Positions 34,675 to 47,877 are shown, numbered from the stretch's first letter. The stretch: 64,000 nt of DNA from Molossus alvarezi (GCA_037176705.1 CM073893.1:18414074-18478073), one strand, 5' to 3'. Translations and numbers: made by a program. Notes: generated by a model not told the origin, from the letters alone.

Positions 34675-37293
34675 GTAAGTAGAAGTTATTTTTAAGTCTT
34701 TACCTCATTCTCTCTTCCTCTGCCCTTATTCCTGTTTATGAGCACTTATTCCTGTTTATGATCCATATAGAAACCAACCATGTCAACCATATGCCCAATT
34801 TGTCTGTTACCTGGAAGTCAGGTCATCAGGAAACTTTATGGAAAGTTGGAGAAGGCAGCAGGTCAGGGCTGGCTCATTTTTCACATCTCTTCCTCTTGTC
34901 GTGCTCTGGAGCTCCAAGAAACAACTAGCACCTGCTCATCTTGATCTTGACTCAAGAGCATCCATGTTGCCCTTAAGAGCCAGTAGGTAGCTCTTCCAAC
35001 TGGAAGAGCACCCCAACCTTACTAAGATAAATCATTTTACCTAGTACTTACTAGTAGAAGTACCAAAATATTTCTGTCTTCTAACTCCTTTCTCTAATAG
35101 TGAATACAACTCATCCTTTTGCAATATGGATGAAATATAACACTTCAAGGAAACTTTTCCTAATCACACCCTTAACACACCCACATGCACTCTTTCTCCC
35201 TTTTTGCCTCCCTGCATAGCCCCTCTCTCATTTTTCATATTGCATTATTATGGTGTGTCTGTATCTAATTGGCTGGTTCTTGAGCTCCCTGAGAGACAGA
35301 ATCTTACCTGTTGAAGACTGGGGTTCAGAGTACAGTATAGACTTTCGAGTCCACTTGTTTGGCTTCCAGACCCAGCTCTCCCTCTTACTAATTGGGTGAC
35401 CCTGGGAAAGTTACTGTACCTACTTCAAAATAAGGATTTTAATGCCTACCTCATAGGGTTGTGGTAGGAATTTGACAAGATTTAAAGTTTTTAAGATAGT
35501 ACCTTGGTAAGCGTTCATTGTCCTGTACCTTTACACATCCAAATCACAGAAGTTAAACCATGTCTCTTTTATTCATAAATTGTTTGCTAGTCTCCCTTCA
35601 AGATTAAGAATAAGCAGTATAATCATGAAATCAAAGTGATTTTCATATCCTAAAATTAGCAAGAAGAGATTCATGACATCAATTAGATACTTTGATCTAA
35701 ATGTAAAACATGAAGGGAGACTAATTCTTATTCCCCATGGCATCCAGAAGCCTCTGGTTGTTCAGTAAGTATAAATGCTAGATGGAATGTTTAAGAAAGA
35801 ATTCTTAGATGTTACATTTATAATAAGTGAAAAAAAAAAAAAAAAACCAGGCTAAGATAGCTTGACAAAAGCTGTAGCATCAACTGCTACTCTTTTCTAT
35901 AGAATGAGTGAGGTAATGTGCAATAATGCTTTGAAATCAGGGAATACACAACAGTTTGAAAGACCGTGAACTCATTCTCTTTGATCCCCTTATTTATCTA
36001 ATTTTGTCTTTGTATCTATAGTCACTTCTTGTATAATTTAATAGTTTCACAGACACAGAGCCAGCTGCACTAACCTGAATACTAGCCCTGAGAACTTATG
36101 TTCCCTCAAACATTTCATATTTCTTGAGTTTAGCAATAAACCACTAAACTGGAGCACATAATATATGACTCTAAAATAATGAAACTAGTAGGTAACTTGG
36201 AGAGTCAAATCATCCCTTATACATGTATTTGCATTTTATGGTTGCAATTAAAACTTACCACAAAGTGTGTCCAATAAATGTAATGACCCACAAAATCCTC
36301 TTTGTGTTTCATGACAATTAGAATAAATAATAAGTCCTTCATATAAAAACGTATAGTTACTGTGACTTTATTGTGAGGTACACGTTTCTATATATACTTT
36401 TCACTTTCTTCTCTCTCGGGAATTACCATCAGTGTGCACAGCTTGCCCTCCCTCGCACTTGGCCCTCTGAGGACCAGGACTGTTTTTTACCTTCTTCAGC
36501 CCTTGAACACTCTAGCTTTTGGTTCTCTGCTGGTCTTGCTCCTTCCACCTTAGTGATCTCTGAGTGTGTCCATGCATGGTGGGGAGTTGAAACCGAGCTC
36601 CCCCGGCTGCTGGCTCCCTGCGTTGAACTGAAGGGCCTAAGTAATGACTGTTGATCGACCACATTAGGGAACAGGGCGTCCATCACCAGTGTCCCCCCAC
36701 TTCTGGGGAGAGTAGAAGTGCTCCAGAGAGGCTAGTTGGGATTAGTATTGCCATCTTGTGGCAAAAGCAGTCCTATTCCTCTACCTGTTCATGCTATGAA
36801 TTTGATAATTTGATCATTTATGAGTTGCCGGGTGAAACCCTAAATGTATTTAATCTTTATATATTAAATACATAATAGCTACCAGCAAGTCTACGTAAAC
36901 AGATTTCTTTACTATGGCATAAAATGATTTGTGTTGCAACGTAATAGATGTTTTATTAAAAATGATTTATTATGAGAGTACTCAATTACTACATTTTTCT
37001 ACTCTATTTCTAATTTGCAAAACTAAAATAAAATAGAGAAGTACATCTCTTGTATCACTTGACCTCCCTATTTCTCAGTGTCTTTATGTGTAAACGAGGA
37101 TGGTGAAAGGGGAAACCTCCCAATGGACAGTGGTGGTCAGTGTAGGGTTAATCACACAGAGATAGAAAGCACAACAACTGGGCTGTGTTGGACTCAAGGG
37201 TTGGGGATTTACTTCTGAAACAAGAAAGCAAGCAAACCTAATGCAGAGAAATAACTTGGTTTTACACTGTAATATTTCTTTTCTTTTCACTAG
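34675..37293. other. Intron with L2 (35085-35315) and MIR (35325-35525)
   Basis: L2-like 3' piece: cttttcctaatcacaccctt, tagcccctctctcatttttc. MIR piece: ttactaattgggtgaccctg, then cctacctcatagggttgtgg. An A-run lies at about 35829-35847. The open frames at 36373-36686 show no domain. Confidence 0.6.
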
Positions 37294-37359
37294 ATTTTTG
37301 AAGACTATGAGAAATTGCTTCAATCTGAGAATTATGTGACTAAGAGACAATCTTTAAAG
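37294..37359 (+). CDS. CAB39L: CAB39L coding exon, about residues 210-231
   Basis: A 66-bp, 22-codon symmetric exon. The acceptor is cactag and the donor AAG|gtaata. It encodes IFEDYEKLLQSEN followed by YVTKRQSLK. The TKRQSLK block carries the Arg and Lys that correspond by alignment to Arg227 and Lys231 of MO25-alpha, on the surface that contacts STRAD. That assignment is transferred family knowledge; the residues themselves are visible and unchanged. Confidence 0.95.
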
Positions 37360-37578
37360 GTAATATCAAATTTAACTTAGTCTCCATAAGATATCTTATT
37401 AGTAAATGATTGGTCTATTAGTAAACTAGTAAATACAGAAAAATTTAAGTATCCTTTTTTTTGTAATTTGAGAGATGTTTTATGTTACAACCATACTTTG
37501 TAGCAAAATAATGTAAGTGTCCTGCCTCAAATACTTTTTAGAAGTACCAATATAAATAATGAGTACATGCTAATACAC

Positions 37579-37617
<39 letters not shown>

Positions 37618-37830
37618 CCACACGGCATCTATAATTTGAGATTACATCTCCTATGAAATTCCTGTGGAAATGCCGCTCTCTCTCATCAAACAGAGCAGGG
37701 CTACATCTGTCTGTGAGTGGCCTTCCTTCCCTTAGTGAAAAGTACCTGGAAGCAGCCACTTGTCCAGGAGGGACAGCTCCTGAGGGAGTGGGGCTAGACC
37801 TGCATCTCTGCTCTTCAGGTCTTACAGATA
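37360..37830. repeat. Intron with a (GT)n microsatellite at 37586-37616
   Basis: About 15 GT units starting after aaaagagtgt; the flanking sequence is unique. Confidence 0.85.
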
Positions 37831-38544
37831 CAGTGAGCCCTCGATTTTGCAGACCTCAATTTAATGGACTTTGGATCTAATGGACAAAATTTCCAGTCCA
37901 TATGTCATATGTGAAAATTAACACCCTGTTAATTTTAAAATGCTCTTAACCAAGATTTGCTTATAATTAAATTAACAGATTTTTTTTTTATTTAAACAAA
38001 TTTTAGTAAATAGGCCATATGTTGGAAAAACACTGTAGTAATTTTGCCAACATAAATAAATATTACATATCTACAACTCTGGTCTACGTATTTAAATCCA
38101 AGAGTCACCACTCCTAAACAGTGTTCAGGAATGATTAGCATGTGATCACATGGCATTGCAAGGTAATTGGTTCTTTTGTCGTGTGACCGGACTTTCTGCG
38201 GCAGTTCTAACAATTGAGGGCTGATGTTCCCATGTGCACTAAGCCACCCCAGCTGTGTGCATGTGTTTACTCGCCGTGACTGGTAACTACACACATTTAC
38301 TAGACCTGTTCAGTAAATTTAAAATTATAGTAATACATATAGAAAGCTTTTCAGTGAAATTAAACTTTTCATATGTACTTAATTTTAATTACAAAAATCT
38401 GTCTACATAAGTAAAAACAGGTTAAACTAATTTGTCAATTTTTAACATATGCATTCAAACAACCTACTTTATTATATAACAGAGTTTTTGGCTTTAACAA
38501 ACACCCCTCACCTGAATTAGTCCATTATATTGAGGTTTTTACTG
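37831..38544. mobile_element. Tigger-like TIR DNA transposon remnant, non-autonomous
   Basis: Left end CAGTGAGCCCTCG followed by cctcaatttaatggact. The right end read on minus is CAGTAAAAACCTCAATATAA then tggact. A TA precedes the left end. The interior is AT-rich with no transposase frame. Confidence 0.65.
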
Positions 38545-40862
38545 AATTCAAAAGAATGTTTTTTGGCAGATAATTCTTGGCTGGTTTTCTTTTTTTTTCC
38601 TGTTTTTTTTTTTTTCATCATTTGTTTTTTGGTCAAGTAATTTGTATGATGTTTGAACTTAACTAAGTATCACTTGTTTATTTTTATGTTTGGGACGACA
38701 TTCATAGAACAATGCATTTGTTTCTAAATATTGGATAGTTTTAAGCTAAAGCCATACATTACATCTCTTTTGTACTACATCTTTGTAAATTCACTTTACA
38801 CATGATTGTATGTTGGCCACGACTGCTTCCCCATCTCTGTGCCCTCTCTGTTCTAGCCTCACCCATGGAGGACAGGTCAGTGTACTGTTTCAGCCAGTCA
38901 CTCAGCAGTCTTTATTGAGCTTCCCTGGGATGGAAACCCATACAAGGTGATCCATGTAGGAACAATACCACACTGCTTTCCTTGCTGGAGCTCGGAGTGA
39001 TGAGACTGAGCTCTGGGCAAGGGCAGTGACGTCAACGCCATACTCTCCCACGTCCAGAAAGTCTGTTCAAAGCAGTTGAAGATAAGAGTACATCCTATTG
39101 CCACAGCCACATACCTGAAGAGTAGAGTTTCTCATTTGTGAAGGGTTCCACAAGGACAGCCAAAACAGGGAGCTGGTCCATATTACAAGAGATAGTCTCC
39201 CTGGGAGGGAAGTGGAAATTGAGACAGTAGACAGGGGTGACATTTGTCTAAAGGGCCAGGATATAGGAAATTGCTCATAAAGTTTCAAATCTTTCCTCTT
39301 TTCAGTGGGAATCAGTCAGATACTGGACCAAAGTAGAGACACTGTTACAAACTAAGGATACAACTAAATTGAGATAAAAACTGAGGGTCATAGACTTTAG
39401 AATGATCCCTGTTCCATTTTCAGCAGTGACAAGAACTGGTGACAGAAATTTTATCTCTAACTAAGTAGGGTCTTAGGCCAAGTTATAAAGCTGACAGTTT
39501 TTGGACCTTCTTCCTGTTTTTTCTTTCCCACTATCCTATCATCTCTTACCCACATGCCTATTGCCTCATTCTCTTCTCAAGATGTCTTCAGCCCCACCTT
39601 GTCATGTTCTCTTGTTAACGTTTGTAAAGTAGTTAGAACAGAGCCTAGCTCATGATAAGGAATAGATAGGTTTGTTGAATAAAATAAAAAATTTTATAAG
39701 TAAATATTCCTCATTATTATCCCTAGAGTTCAATCTCTGGAAGGTGTTGATAATTCTAAATAAATAATTGGGACTAGGATGTGAATTAGACTTATTCCTA
39801 CTAGGATGCATTTGCATTTAAAAAATAGAAGCCTGTTAATACAGGATTCTTACAGTGTGTCATGCAGACTTGGGGGGTAGCAAAGAGAACTAAGAAGGGC
39901 TCATTCCTCACTGCTGTTTGCTGTCACCTGGTTCTCCACCATCCAGCCTCCCTCTTCACGTGGTTCTCCAGTTAGGCACCTCTGTGCTGTTCCCAGTGAC
40001 ACCGGCAAGAATTTATATCTAATATTGAAATCCCCCCCCGCCCCTTTCAAACTGATTATGTTTCTTATTCATTCACAAATGCCTCAGCCTACTCATAAGA
40101 CCTCTTTCTTATTCTTTATTAATCCACCCGGACATGCTACATTGGTCGCTCTTCCTGCATAAAATCCTTTACAATTACAATGTAATGTAATTTACATTAC
40201 AACACAATGTCTTGAAAATATGTGTTTACAATGTGGTAAAACCAAGCACTGGTTGGACAGTGGGAGGAAAAAATTAGTAAAAGGCAGATAAAGCATTTCT
40301 GAGAATGCAGAAATTGTTAGAATGGTTACTAAAGAGTTGGCTTTTGAATGCTACAGTTTAGGCAGAGACTTGCTAAAATGGTCTTGTGTCACTCTCTTCA
40401 AGGAAAGAGCTCAGTAAATATTGTTTATTGTTTCCTTCAACAGAAAAACATTGTTTTGAAGAGCTCTGCTACTGCGTTGTTGGTTTTTCCTTTTGGAAAT
40501 TAGATGTGTGGGTAGCAGCAGTATGTTCTATTTTAACATAACTTGTTTCTGTCTCTGGATTCTGTAGTATTTTATACATAGATGTTTTATAATTTTAGAA
40601 AATGAGAGGTTAAATTATGACAACAGTATATTTACTTACACTATTCTTCAAATAATAAACTGGATGAAAGCTAGATGTTTCATGAAAGGCACTGTATGAC
40701 AGCAGCTCCCAAATGCTAGAAGGAGCTGCCCTGCCACAACACGAGGCCAAGTCCAGCTTGTCAGTTATAAAGCAACTTAAAGTGGCTTCCGGTAGCAGCA
40801 ACACAAACAGATTCCTGTTCCTGCCACACCTCAGACTCTGTATGTCATAGCTAAAAGTGGTT
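38545..40862. other. Intron, mostly unclassified
   Basis: A T-rich tract at 38589-38619. About 39600-39690 looks like the 3' end of a MIR/L2 copy (agaacagagcctagctcatg, gtttgttgaat). Otherwise nothing. Confidence 0.45.
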
Positions 40863-41142
40863 GCCCTGGCCTGCGTTGCTCAGTGGTTAGAGTGTCAGCC
40901 TGTGCATTGGAGGGCTGAGGCTTTGATTACTGGTCAATGGCACATACCTGGGTTGCAGGTTTGATCCACAGCCTAGGCTGGGCAAGTGCGGGAGGCAACC
41001 AATCGATGTCTCTCTGTCTGTCTGTCTCTCTCTCTCCCCAACCCCTCTCCACTCTCTCTAAAAATAAAACCAAAAAAAAACAAAAATCAATGGAAAAAAT
41101 ATCCTTAAGCAAGGATTAACAAAAATAAAAAATAAATAAAAA
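40863..41142 (+). mobile_element. VES SINE, diverged hairpin-tail copy
   Basis: Head gccctggcctgcgttgctca, body caaccaatcgatgtctctct, then A-rich DNA and the tail stem-loop atccttaagcaaggat at 41101-41116. Both stem arms differ from other copies yet still pair. Confidence 0.87.
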
Positions 41143-41619
41143 CAGTGAGAATGTGTGGGTGAGCAAAGACAGGTGCCCAGAAGCTTTGGTGCCAGAGAAA
41201 CATGAAGAGCACCTCGTCCTGGAGAGAGAATTGAGTGAGTCCTGTGACCAGCCCAGAGCTCTGATACCTATTCCAGAGGAGGTTAAGGGTCTGGGATCAC
41301 CCAGATGTCAAGATGGGGGTTCGTTTTAAGATGGAGTCACTTATGTTCCTCATGCTAGGCTATTTTCTGATTCCCAAGTAGTTGTTACCTTTTGTTCATC
41401 ATATTCTAAGTTTTCCTAAACTATTTTGGGGAGTTTAGGTTCCTAGTGTCAATAAAGAAGAATTAACAAAGAAATTCCTTCCTCGTCATGTGACAGAGCT
41501 TAGGCATTTATTTCTTATCTTCTTCGGGAGCCTGACATTTAATTACTAGCAAGAAAGATTATAATTCAAAAGAAGCCTGGTGGAATTAGGGGGGGTAGGG
41601 GACTCTGGTCAATTACATT
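41143..41619. other. Intron, nothing recognised
   Basis: No exon and no named repeat before the HAL1-like insertion. Confidence 0.45.
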
Positions 41620-41636
41620 AAAACTCTAAGTTAAGA

Positions 41637-43775
41637 GACTTCCGGTCAAGACTGCGGTGCAGGTAAACGCGGTATCGCGTCTTCCCACAACCACATCAAA
41701 GTTACAACTAAACTACAGAACAACCACCATTCAAAACCGCCTGAAATCAAGCTGAATGGAAGTCCTACAACTATGGAATTAAAGAAGCAGCCACATCCAG
41801 ACTGGTAGAAGGGACGGAGGCACGATGGGCTGGTCCCACACCCACGTGTGGCGGATAAAAATCAGGAGGCTCCCGAAGGCAGGGAAGGTCCTCCCTTAGG
41901 ACTGAGGAGGTCCCCGTCCCACACCAGGTGCCCCGCTCAGGGTTCCAGTGCCAGGAAGAGAAGTCCCATAACTTCTGGCTGGAAAAACCAGCGGGAACTG
42001 AGGCTCAGGGAGGCTGAAGCGGCTGGAGCCCCAGGCAGCTCCCTAAAGGGCCCGCGCACGGACTTATGGGACTCTCTCCCTCTAAGCTCGGAGGGGAGGC
42101 AGCTCGAGCGGCACCAGAGACATACAGGGAAGAGCTGAGCTGTTTGGCACTGGAGCGAGGGCTGGAGAGGGGGCTTTCTCGGGGACAAACGTGCTGTCAG
42201 AGACCTTTGTTCCTTTGGTGAGCCCTTCCCTGCGGCGGCAGACAGTCGCCATATCTGAGACTCCAGAAACATGGCTCACACTGGTAGCCCCGCCCTGCTG
42301 ACTCCCTGAGGCCCCGCCCCGCCCCACACAACTTTCAGGCCCACCCAAGCTGTTGCCACTTGCTTAACCATAGGATTGGCCTGTCTTGGATCCTACATCA
42401 GGTTTTTCCTAAATTCTTTCAAACAAGCAGCATCTGGTCTCAGCTAGCCCCATACCGCTCCTTAAGTAATACACAGAAACAAACACGGGGAGGCAGCCAA
42501 AATGAGGAGACAAAGAAACAGGTCCCAAATGAAAGAACAGAACAAAACCCCAAGAAAAGAACTAAGCGAAATGGAGATAAGCAACCTAACAGATGCTGAG
42601 TTCAAAATACTGCTTATAAGGATAATCAATGAACTTAGTGAGAACCTCATTGAACTTAGTGAGGGTCTCAAGAGCATAAAAAAGACCAGTCAGAAATGAT
42701 GGAGGCACAGTCAGAAATGAAGGAGGCACTAACTGAAATAAAGAATAATTTACACAGATTCAATAGTAGAGTACATAAATCCAAGAAGCAAACCATCGAT
42801 TTGGAATATAAAGAAGCAAAAAACACCCAATCGGAACAGCAAAAAGAAAAAAGAATCCAAAAAAATGTGGATCGTGTAAGGAGCCTCTGGGACAACTTCA
42901 AGCGTGCCAACATTCGCATCTTGGGGGTGCAGAAGGAGAAGAGTGAGAACAAGAAAAAGAAAACCTGTTTGAAACAATAATGGCAGAAAACTTTCCTAAC
43001 TTGGTGAAGGAAACAGACATACAAGTCCAGGAAGCACAGAGAGTCCCACACCAAGACACATCATCATCAAAATGCAGAAAGTTCAAGACAAAGAGAGAAT
43101 CTTAAAAGCAGCAAGAGAAAGGCAGCTAGTTACCTACGAGGGAGTTCCCATTAGGCTGTCAGCTGATTTCTCAAAAGAAACTTTGCAGGCCAGAAGAGAG
43201 TGGCAAGAAATATTCAGAGTGATGAAAAGCAAGAACCTGCAACCAAGATTACTCTATCCTGCAAAGCTGTCATTTAGAATCGATGGCCATATAGAGTTTC
43301 CCAGAAAAGAAAAAGTTAAAGGAGTTCATCACCACCAAACCGTTATTATGTGAAATGATGAAGGGTCTTTTTGAAGAAAAAGATAAAATATATGAACAAA
43401 CAAAATGGCAATGAATACATATCTATCGACAATGGAATCTACAAACAAAATGAACAGGCAGAACAGAAACATTCTCATAGATACAGAGAACATTTTGTTG
43501 GTTGCCAGATGGGAGGTGGGTTGGGGGAATGGGTGAAAAAGGTGAAGGGATTAAGAAGTACAAATTCATTGCTAGACTGACAAACCTCAAAGGGAAAGGG
43601 GTTGGGGGGGTGGGAAGAAATAAACCAAAGAACTTAGATGCATAACCAATGGACACAGACAATAGTGTGGGAAAAGGCGGGAGGGAGGAGGAGGGGGTCA
43701 ATGGGGGGAAAATGAGGAACATCTGTAATACATTCTACATTCAACAATAAAGATTTTAAAAAAACAAAACAAAAA
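41637..43775 (+). mobile_element. HAL1-like (ORF1-only) L1-derived retroelement
   Basis: Starts gagacttccggtcaagact with a GC-rich 5'UTR. One ORF1 remnant follows, then directly an L1-type 3'UTR (G-rich tract, caacaataaag, A-run). No endonuclease, RT or ORF2 sequence lies between ORF1 and the 3'UTR. TSD AAAACTCTAAGTTAAGA at 41620-41636 and 43776-43792. Intact ends and a 17-bp TSD show that it integrated as a 2.1-kb unit. Half-L1 elements of this layout are known in mammals. Confidence 0.85.
42502..43353 (+). pseudogene. ORF1 of the HAL1-like element, frameshifted
   Basis: Three frames in series: 42502-42699 (MRRQRNRSQMKEQNKTPRKE, LSEMEISNLTDAEFKILLI), 42696-42980 (coiled coil, then RSLWDNFKRANIRILGV of the RRM part) and 43072-43353 (C-terminal domain: AARERQLVTYEGVPIRLSAD, TLQARREWQEIFRVM, LLYPAKLSF). 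Two frameshifts separate domains that are otherwise complete and in order. Confidence 0.88.
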
Positions 43776-43792
43776 AAAACTCTAAGTTAAGA

Positions 43793-44289
43793 AAAGAACT
43801 CACTATATCAATTTGCTGTGCATGGTTTTACTGTATAGTATGATGCCTGTAAAATAAAATTTAAGTAAAAATACTACTTTTTCTATTTACCTAGTACAGT
43901 ATTGCTTTAGAATGCTTTGTATACAATGAAATGCAGCATTTTGTCATTATCAGTATTAATTAAAATAGATTAACACTTAATGGCTAAAAGATTCAGTTTG
44001 TTGGCCAAATAATTTAACACAATTGTTTCAGAAAAGTAGTGAAATTATATTAGTAAAGGATGGACATCCCCATGTAACAAAAACTGAAGTGACTTAATTC
44101 GAATTTAACTCATAAACGTCATGTCAGCAAATGTTATTAAATGTGTGTGTGCCAATTTTAAGGGTTAGTTTTCTTTTAATGAAATCAAAACATTATTTTT
44201 GCACTAACATAACTTAAAGATGTGTTCTTCTTATTTGTTAAATAGACAAAAGATGCATCACAGGCAAGGTTGTTGTTTACTGGCAGCCA

Positions 44290-44326
<37 letters not shown>

Positions 44327-44672
44327 CCCTACATACATACCTGGGGTTCTGTTGCTAGACTGTATTGTGATAGACAGCTAGTCTCAGTTTCATGTGCTGT
44401 TTCCTTCCATCCAGAATTTCTGGAAACATCTCTGCAATTTATTAGTATCCTGGGGCTTCCAGAAAAATTACAGTAAGTAGGAGAATTGGAAATAAATAAT
44501 ATCACATATAAAATTATGTTGAGGGTACTTTTCAGCTGCCTGGTTGCTAAAGCTTTAGGAATTGCTGCAACTACAGTGAGAATACAAGTCTGTGAGATGG
44601 AGCAGCAGCACATTTAGCTGTGCTGCTAGAGGCTCTTCAACTAGTCTCACTTTTGGTATTTTTGTTTTGAAG
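43793..44672. repeat. Intron with an (AC)n microsatellite at 44287-44323
   Basis: About 18 AC units; the rest is unique AT-rich intron. Confidence 0.8.
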
Positions 44673-44935
44673 TGTTTTAGTCTGTTCCAGCTGCTGTAAC
44701 AAAATACCATAGACTAGGTAGCTTAAATAAGAAATATTTATTTCTCACAGTTCTGGAGGCTGGGAAGTCCAAGATTAGGATGCTAGCACTAGAGAACTCT
44801 CTGGGGTCTCTTTCATAAGAACACCAAGTTCATTCATGGTCAATTCACCCTCATGTCCTAACCTCTTAAAGACCCGTCCTCCTAATACCATCACATATAG
44901 ATTTTGGAGGGGACACAAACATTCAGTTCATAACA
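44673..44935 (-). mobile_element. MaLR-type solo LTR
   Basis: Minus strand begins TGTTATGAACTGAATG then tttgtgtcccctcc, and ends in gctggaacagactaaaaca. AATAAA on minus lies in the gagaaataaatatt segment. Near-matching 5-bp flanks tgaag (44668-44672) and tggag (44936-44940) are a plausible TSD. It is about 263 bp and internally shortened. Confidence 0.75.
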
Positions 44936-44940
44936 TGGAG

Positions 44941-45294
44941 TAATGCTGCATTTTGGGAACTATTAATTTGTCACCAGATTTTGCTTTACTTTTTTATAAA
45001 AACATGCTGTACATGTTAAACTTCATTTGGATTCAGAGTCAATGATTTTTTTTATTATATATCAGGTTTAGTAATAAAAATTAGGGGGAAAATAATCTAT
45101 TTTTTCCCAGTAAGCTACTAGAGTACATTCATAGGTAAGGGTGGTATAATTGTAGAGTCCATTTTATTGTTCTTACCCTACCTCAAGATAATTTAAGCAA
45201 TGAAAATAATAAATTAATTTCTGGGTAGCTCTTAATGAGAGCTACAGAGAGAGCTTTTTTAAGCTGCAGCAAGGATAGGCTTAGAAATAGATTC
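44941..45294. other. Intron, nothing recognised
   Basis: AT-rich, unique. Confidence 0.5.
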
Positions 45295-45311
45295 AGAAAT
45301 GTATTAAGTAT

Positions 45312-45578
45312 CGCCCTGGCCCAATTGGCTCAGCGGTTAGAGCGTTGGTCTGCGGTACAGAGAGACCCAGGTTCAGTTCCCTCTAAGGGCATGTACCTCA
45401 GTTGCAGTTTGTCCCCAACCCCGGTTGGGTTTGTATGGGAGGCAGCCACTTGATGTGTCCCTTTCACGTTGATGTTTCTCTCTCTCTCTCTCTCTCCCTC
45501 TCTCTCCTTCCCACCCTATCTGAACAAAAATGGAAAAATATCCTCGGGTGAGGATAACAAAAAAAAGAAAGAAAAAAA
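45312..45578 (+). mobile_element. VES SINE (hairpin-tail subfamily)
   Basis: TSD AGAAATGTATTAAGTAT at 45295-45311 and 45579-45595. Complete copy with the tail stem-loop atcctcgggtgaggat. It ends 156 bp before a CAB39L exon. Confidence 0.95.
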
Positions 45579-45734
45579 AGAAATGTATTAAGTATGGACT
45601 TTAACAAAACTGTGAAAAGCCAAAAATAACTACTACTTTCATGCCTATTGTTTTAAGATACACTTAAGGACTCTCAGTATTTTTAATAAGATAGCTCTTG
45701 GATTACAACACTGATTTTTAAAATTTTTTTATAG

Positions 45735-45878
45735 CTGCTAGGTGAACTGATCCTGGACAGACACAACTTTGCCATTATGACAAAGTACATCAGCAAGCCA
45801 GAGAACCTCAAACTGATGATGAACCTCCTTCGAGATAAAAGCCCCAACATTCAGTTTGAAGCCTTTCATGTCTTTAAG
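45735..45878 (+). CDS. CAB39L: CAB39L coding exon, about residues 232-279
   Basis: Acceptor tttatag, donor AAG|gtaaag, 144 bp, 48 codons, phase 0 at both ends. It encodes [20 protein letters not shown], then [16 protein letters not shown], then [12 protein letters not shown]. Numbered like MO25-alpha, it includes Arg240, Phe243, Lys257 and Met260, positions reported as important for the STRAD/LKB1 interaction; all are present. [11 protein letters not shown] and DKSPNIQF are CAB39L-like. A VES SINE ends only 156 bp upstream of the acceptor and does not disturb it. Confidence 0.96.
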
Positions 45879-46959
45879 GTAAAGTGTAAGCTACAGAAAT
45901 AAAGTAGGCATTTGTTTTCCAGTTTCAAGTGACAAACTCCCTACTTTTTACTCTCCCTTATATTTGAGAAAAAATAAAATAGGCAGTCTTTTGTTTTGCA
46001 TGACTTAGGTGAAATTTTAGAGTTATTTTAATGAATGCCCATTTCTTTCTAAAAGGTTTCTAACTAATCCGTGTTTCTAATTTTTTTTTTTTAACTGAGA
46101 AAATGGGTGGATACTGTTTCCCAAGTTACTGAAATATTCAGTGACTAAGCTAGAATCCAAACCCTGCGTGTGAGGATTTGAATGCTTTGATTTCTGCCTT
46201 AAATGTTTCTTAACCTTAAATGAAGCTCTGCAGAAACACTTGAGTACTACTTACTTTCATTACTTATTCAGAAATGTTTCCGTGAATGCATTTTGCTGTG
46301 AAAGAAAACGCCCATGATACTTGCTATATCTTCCTAATACTTTTTTCTTTAATATGAGTAATAAAATGGCCTCCGAGAAACTTTAGACAATAGATTTTTG
46401 TAGATTAGGGTTAGTGAGAAAAATCTAATCTATAATCCCATACTCCTAACCTAACTATTGTAAAGATTTTAGTAAATTTAATTTTTCTGTGCACGTATTT
46501 GAAGGTGTTTTTCTGCAGCTCTGTTCACATTGTATAGAAAATTGATGTCAAATTTTATCACTGAGTGCTATGCCATCAGTGAACATTAATTCATTATCGT
46601 TATATGTCATTTCTAGAGCCAATAGTTCTGTTGGCATCATAGTTTATCACTGGGCATATTTATTCTAGTTTACTTAAATATTCATGTGTTATTTATATTT
46701 AGGTTATTTCCATTTCTTTCTACAGTGAGTAATATTGCAATGAGCATTTTATGTATCCAGCTAGATTGTTTTTTTTGTAACATATTTAATATTATTTTTT
46801 GGGGATAAAGATCTAGAGTAGAATTAAGGGTTCAGAGAATTCTAGGCTTTTTTTTAGCCTTTATAATGTATATTCATTAATTGAATTTTTCAGTCTGTAT
46901 GTGAGACATAGCAGTTTATAAGGTATGTAATTGATGCTTTGAAAGGTAAAAAAAATTTT
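45879..46959. other. Intron, nothing recognised
   Basis: AT-rich. About 46700-46760 vaguely resembles old antisense L1 (tttctacagtgagtaatatt) but is too short to assign. Confidence 0.45.
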
Positions 46960-47614
46960 AGTCCATCTTTGAGCTGCAGATCTTCATTGTCCAAAAAGTC
47001 ATTAGAGCAATTTAAATCCAAAATTAATTTATAAATTTCATTCAATTCCATTCAAAATCCCAACAGGACTTTTCCTGAAACTTAACAAGCGAATTCTAAG
47101 ATTTGCATGGAAGAGCAATAGCCTAGGATTATCTACAGTAATTTTGAAGAAGAACAGATAGGGAAAACCTTTGACCAGATTTTAAATTTACTATGCCTAG
47201 TCAAGATGGGTGAGTAGGAAAATAGTATATTTGCCTCCTCCCATGACCACATCAAAATTACAACTAAATTACACAACAACCATCATTGAGAACCACCTGA
47301 AGTATAGCTGAAAAGAAATCCCATAACTAAGGGTATAAAAAAGGAGCCACATTGAGACTAGTAGGAAAGGCAAAGACACAGAATGGGCTGGTCCCACACC
47401 CACATGTGGTGGTTAGGAATTAGGAGGGATATTTCTGCAGCCTAGGTCTTCCCTGTGGAGGAGCGGGTCTCAGCCCCATACAAGGCTCCCTAAACCAGGG
47501 TTTCATTGTGGGGAAGAGAAGTCCCCATAAATTCTGGCTGTAAAAAACAGCAGGGATTGTGGCTGAGAGGATTCCATCTGGTGAGAGGGAGGGATGCTAG
47601 AGTCCCAGGCCTTA

Positions 47615-47877
47615 CGATTTTTTTTTTTTTTTTTTATCCTCACCCGAGGATATTTTTTCCATTTTTTTGTACAGATAGAGTGTGAGGGAGAGAGAGGAAG
47701 GGAGAGAGAGAGAGAGAAACATCGACGTGAAGGGACACATCGAGTGGCTGCCACCCGCACGACCAACCAAGGCCGGGGACAAACTGCAACCGAAGTACGT
47801 GCCCTTAGCGGAAACCGAACCCGGGTCTCTCCGGACCTCAGGCCGACGCTCTAACCGCTGAGCCAAACCGGCCAGGG
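47615..47877 (-). mobile_element. VES SINE (hairpin-tail subfamily)
   Basis: TSD CCCAGGCCTTA at 47604-47614 and 47878-47888. It inserted in the L1 5'UTR. A very well preserved copy. Confidence 0.95.

Noticed and set aside
36373..36875. ORFs at 36373-36654 (+), 36429-36686 (-) and 36651-36875 (+)
   Set aside because: No domain, no splice support and opposing frames on both strands; treated as intron.
41848..42348. GC-rich ORFs on both strands
   Set aside because: 5'UTR of the HAL1-like element; no domain, and the element's ORF1 starts later.
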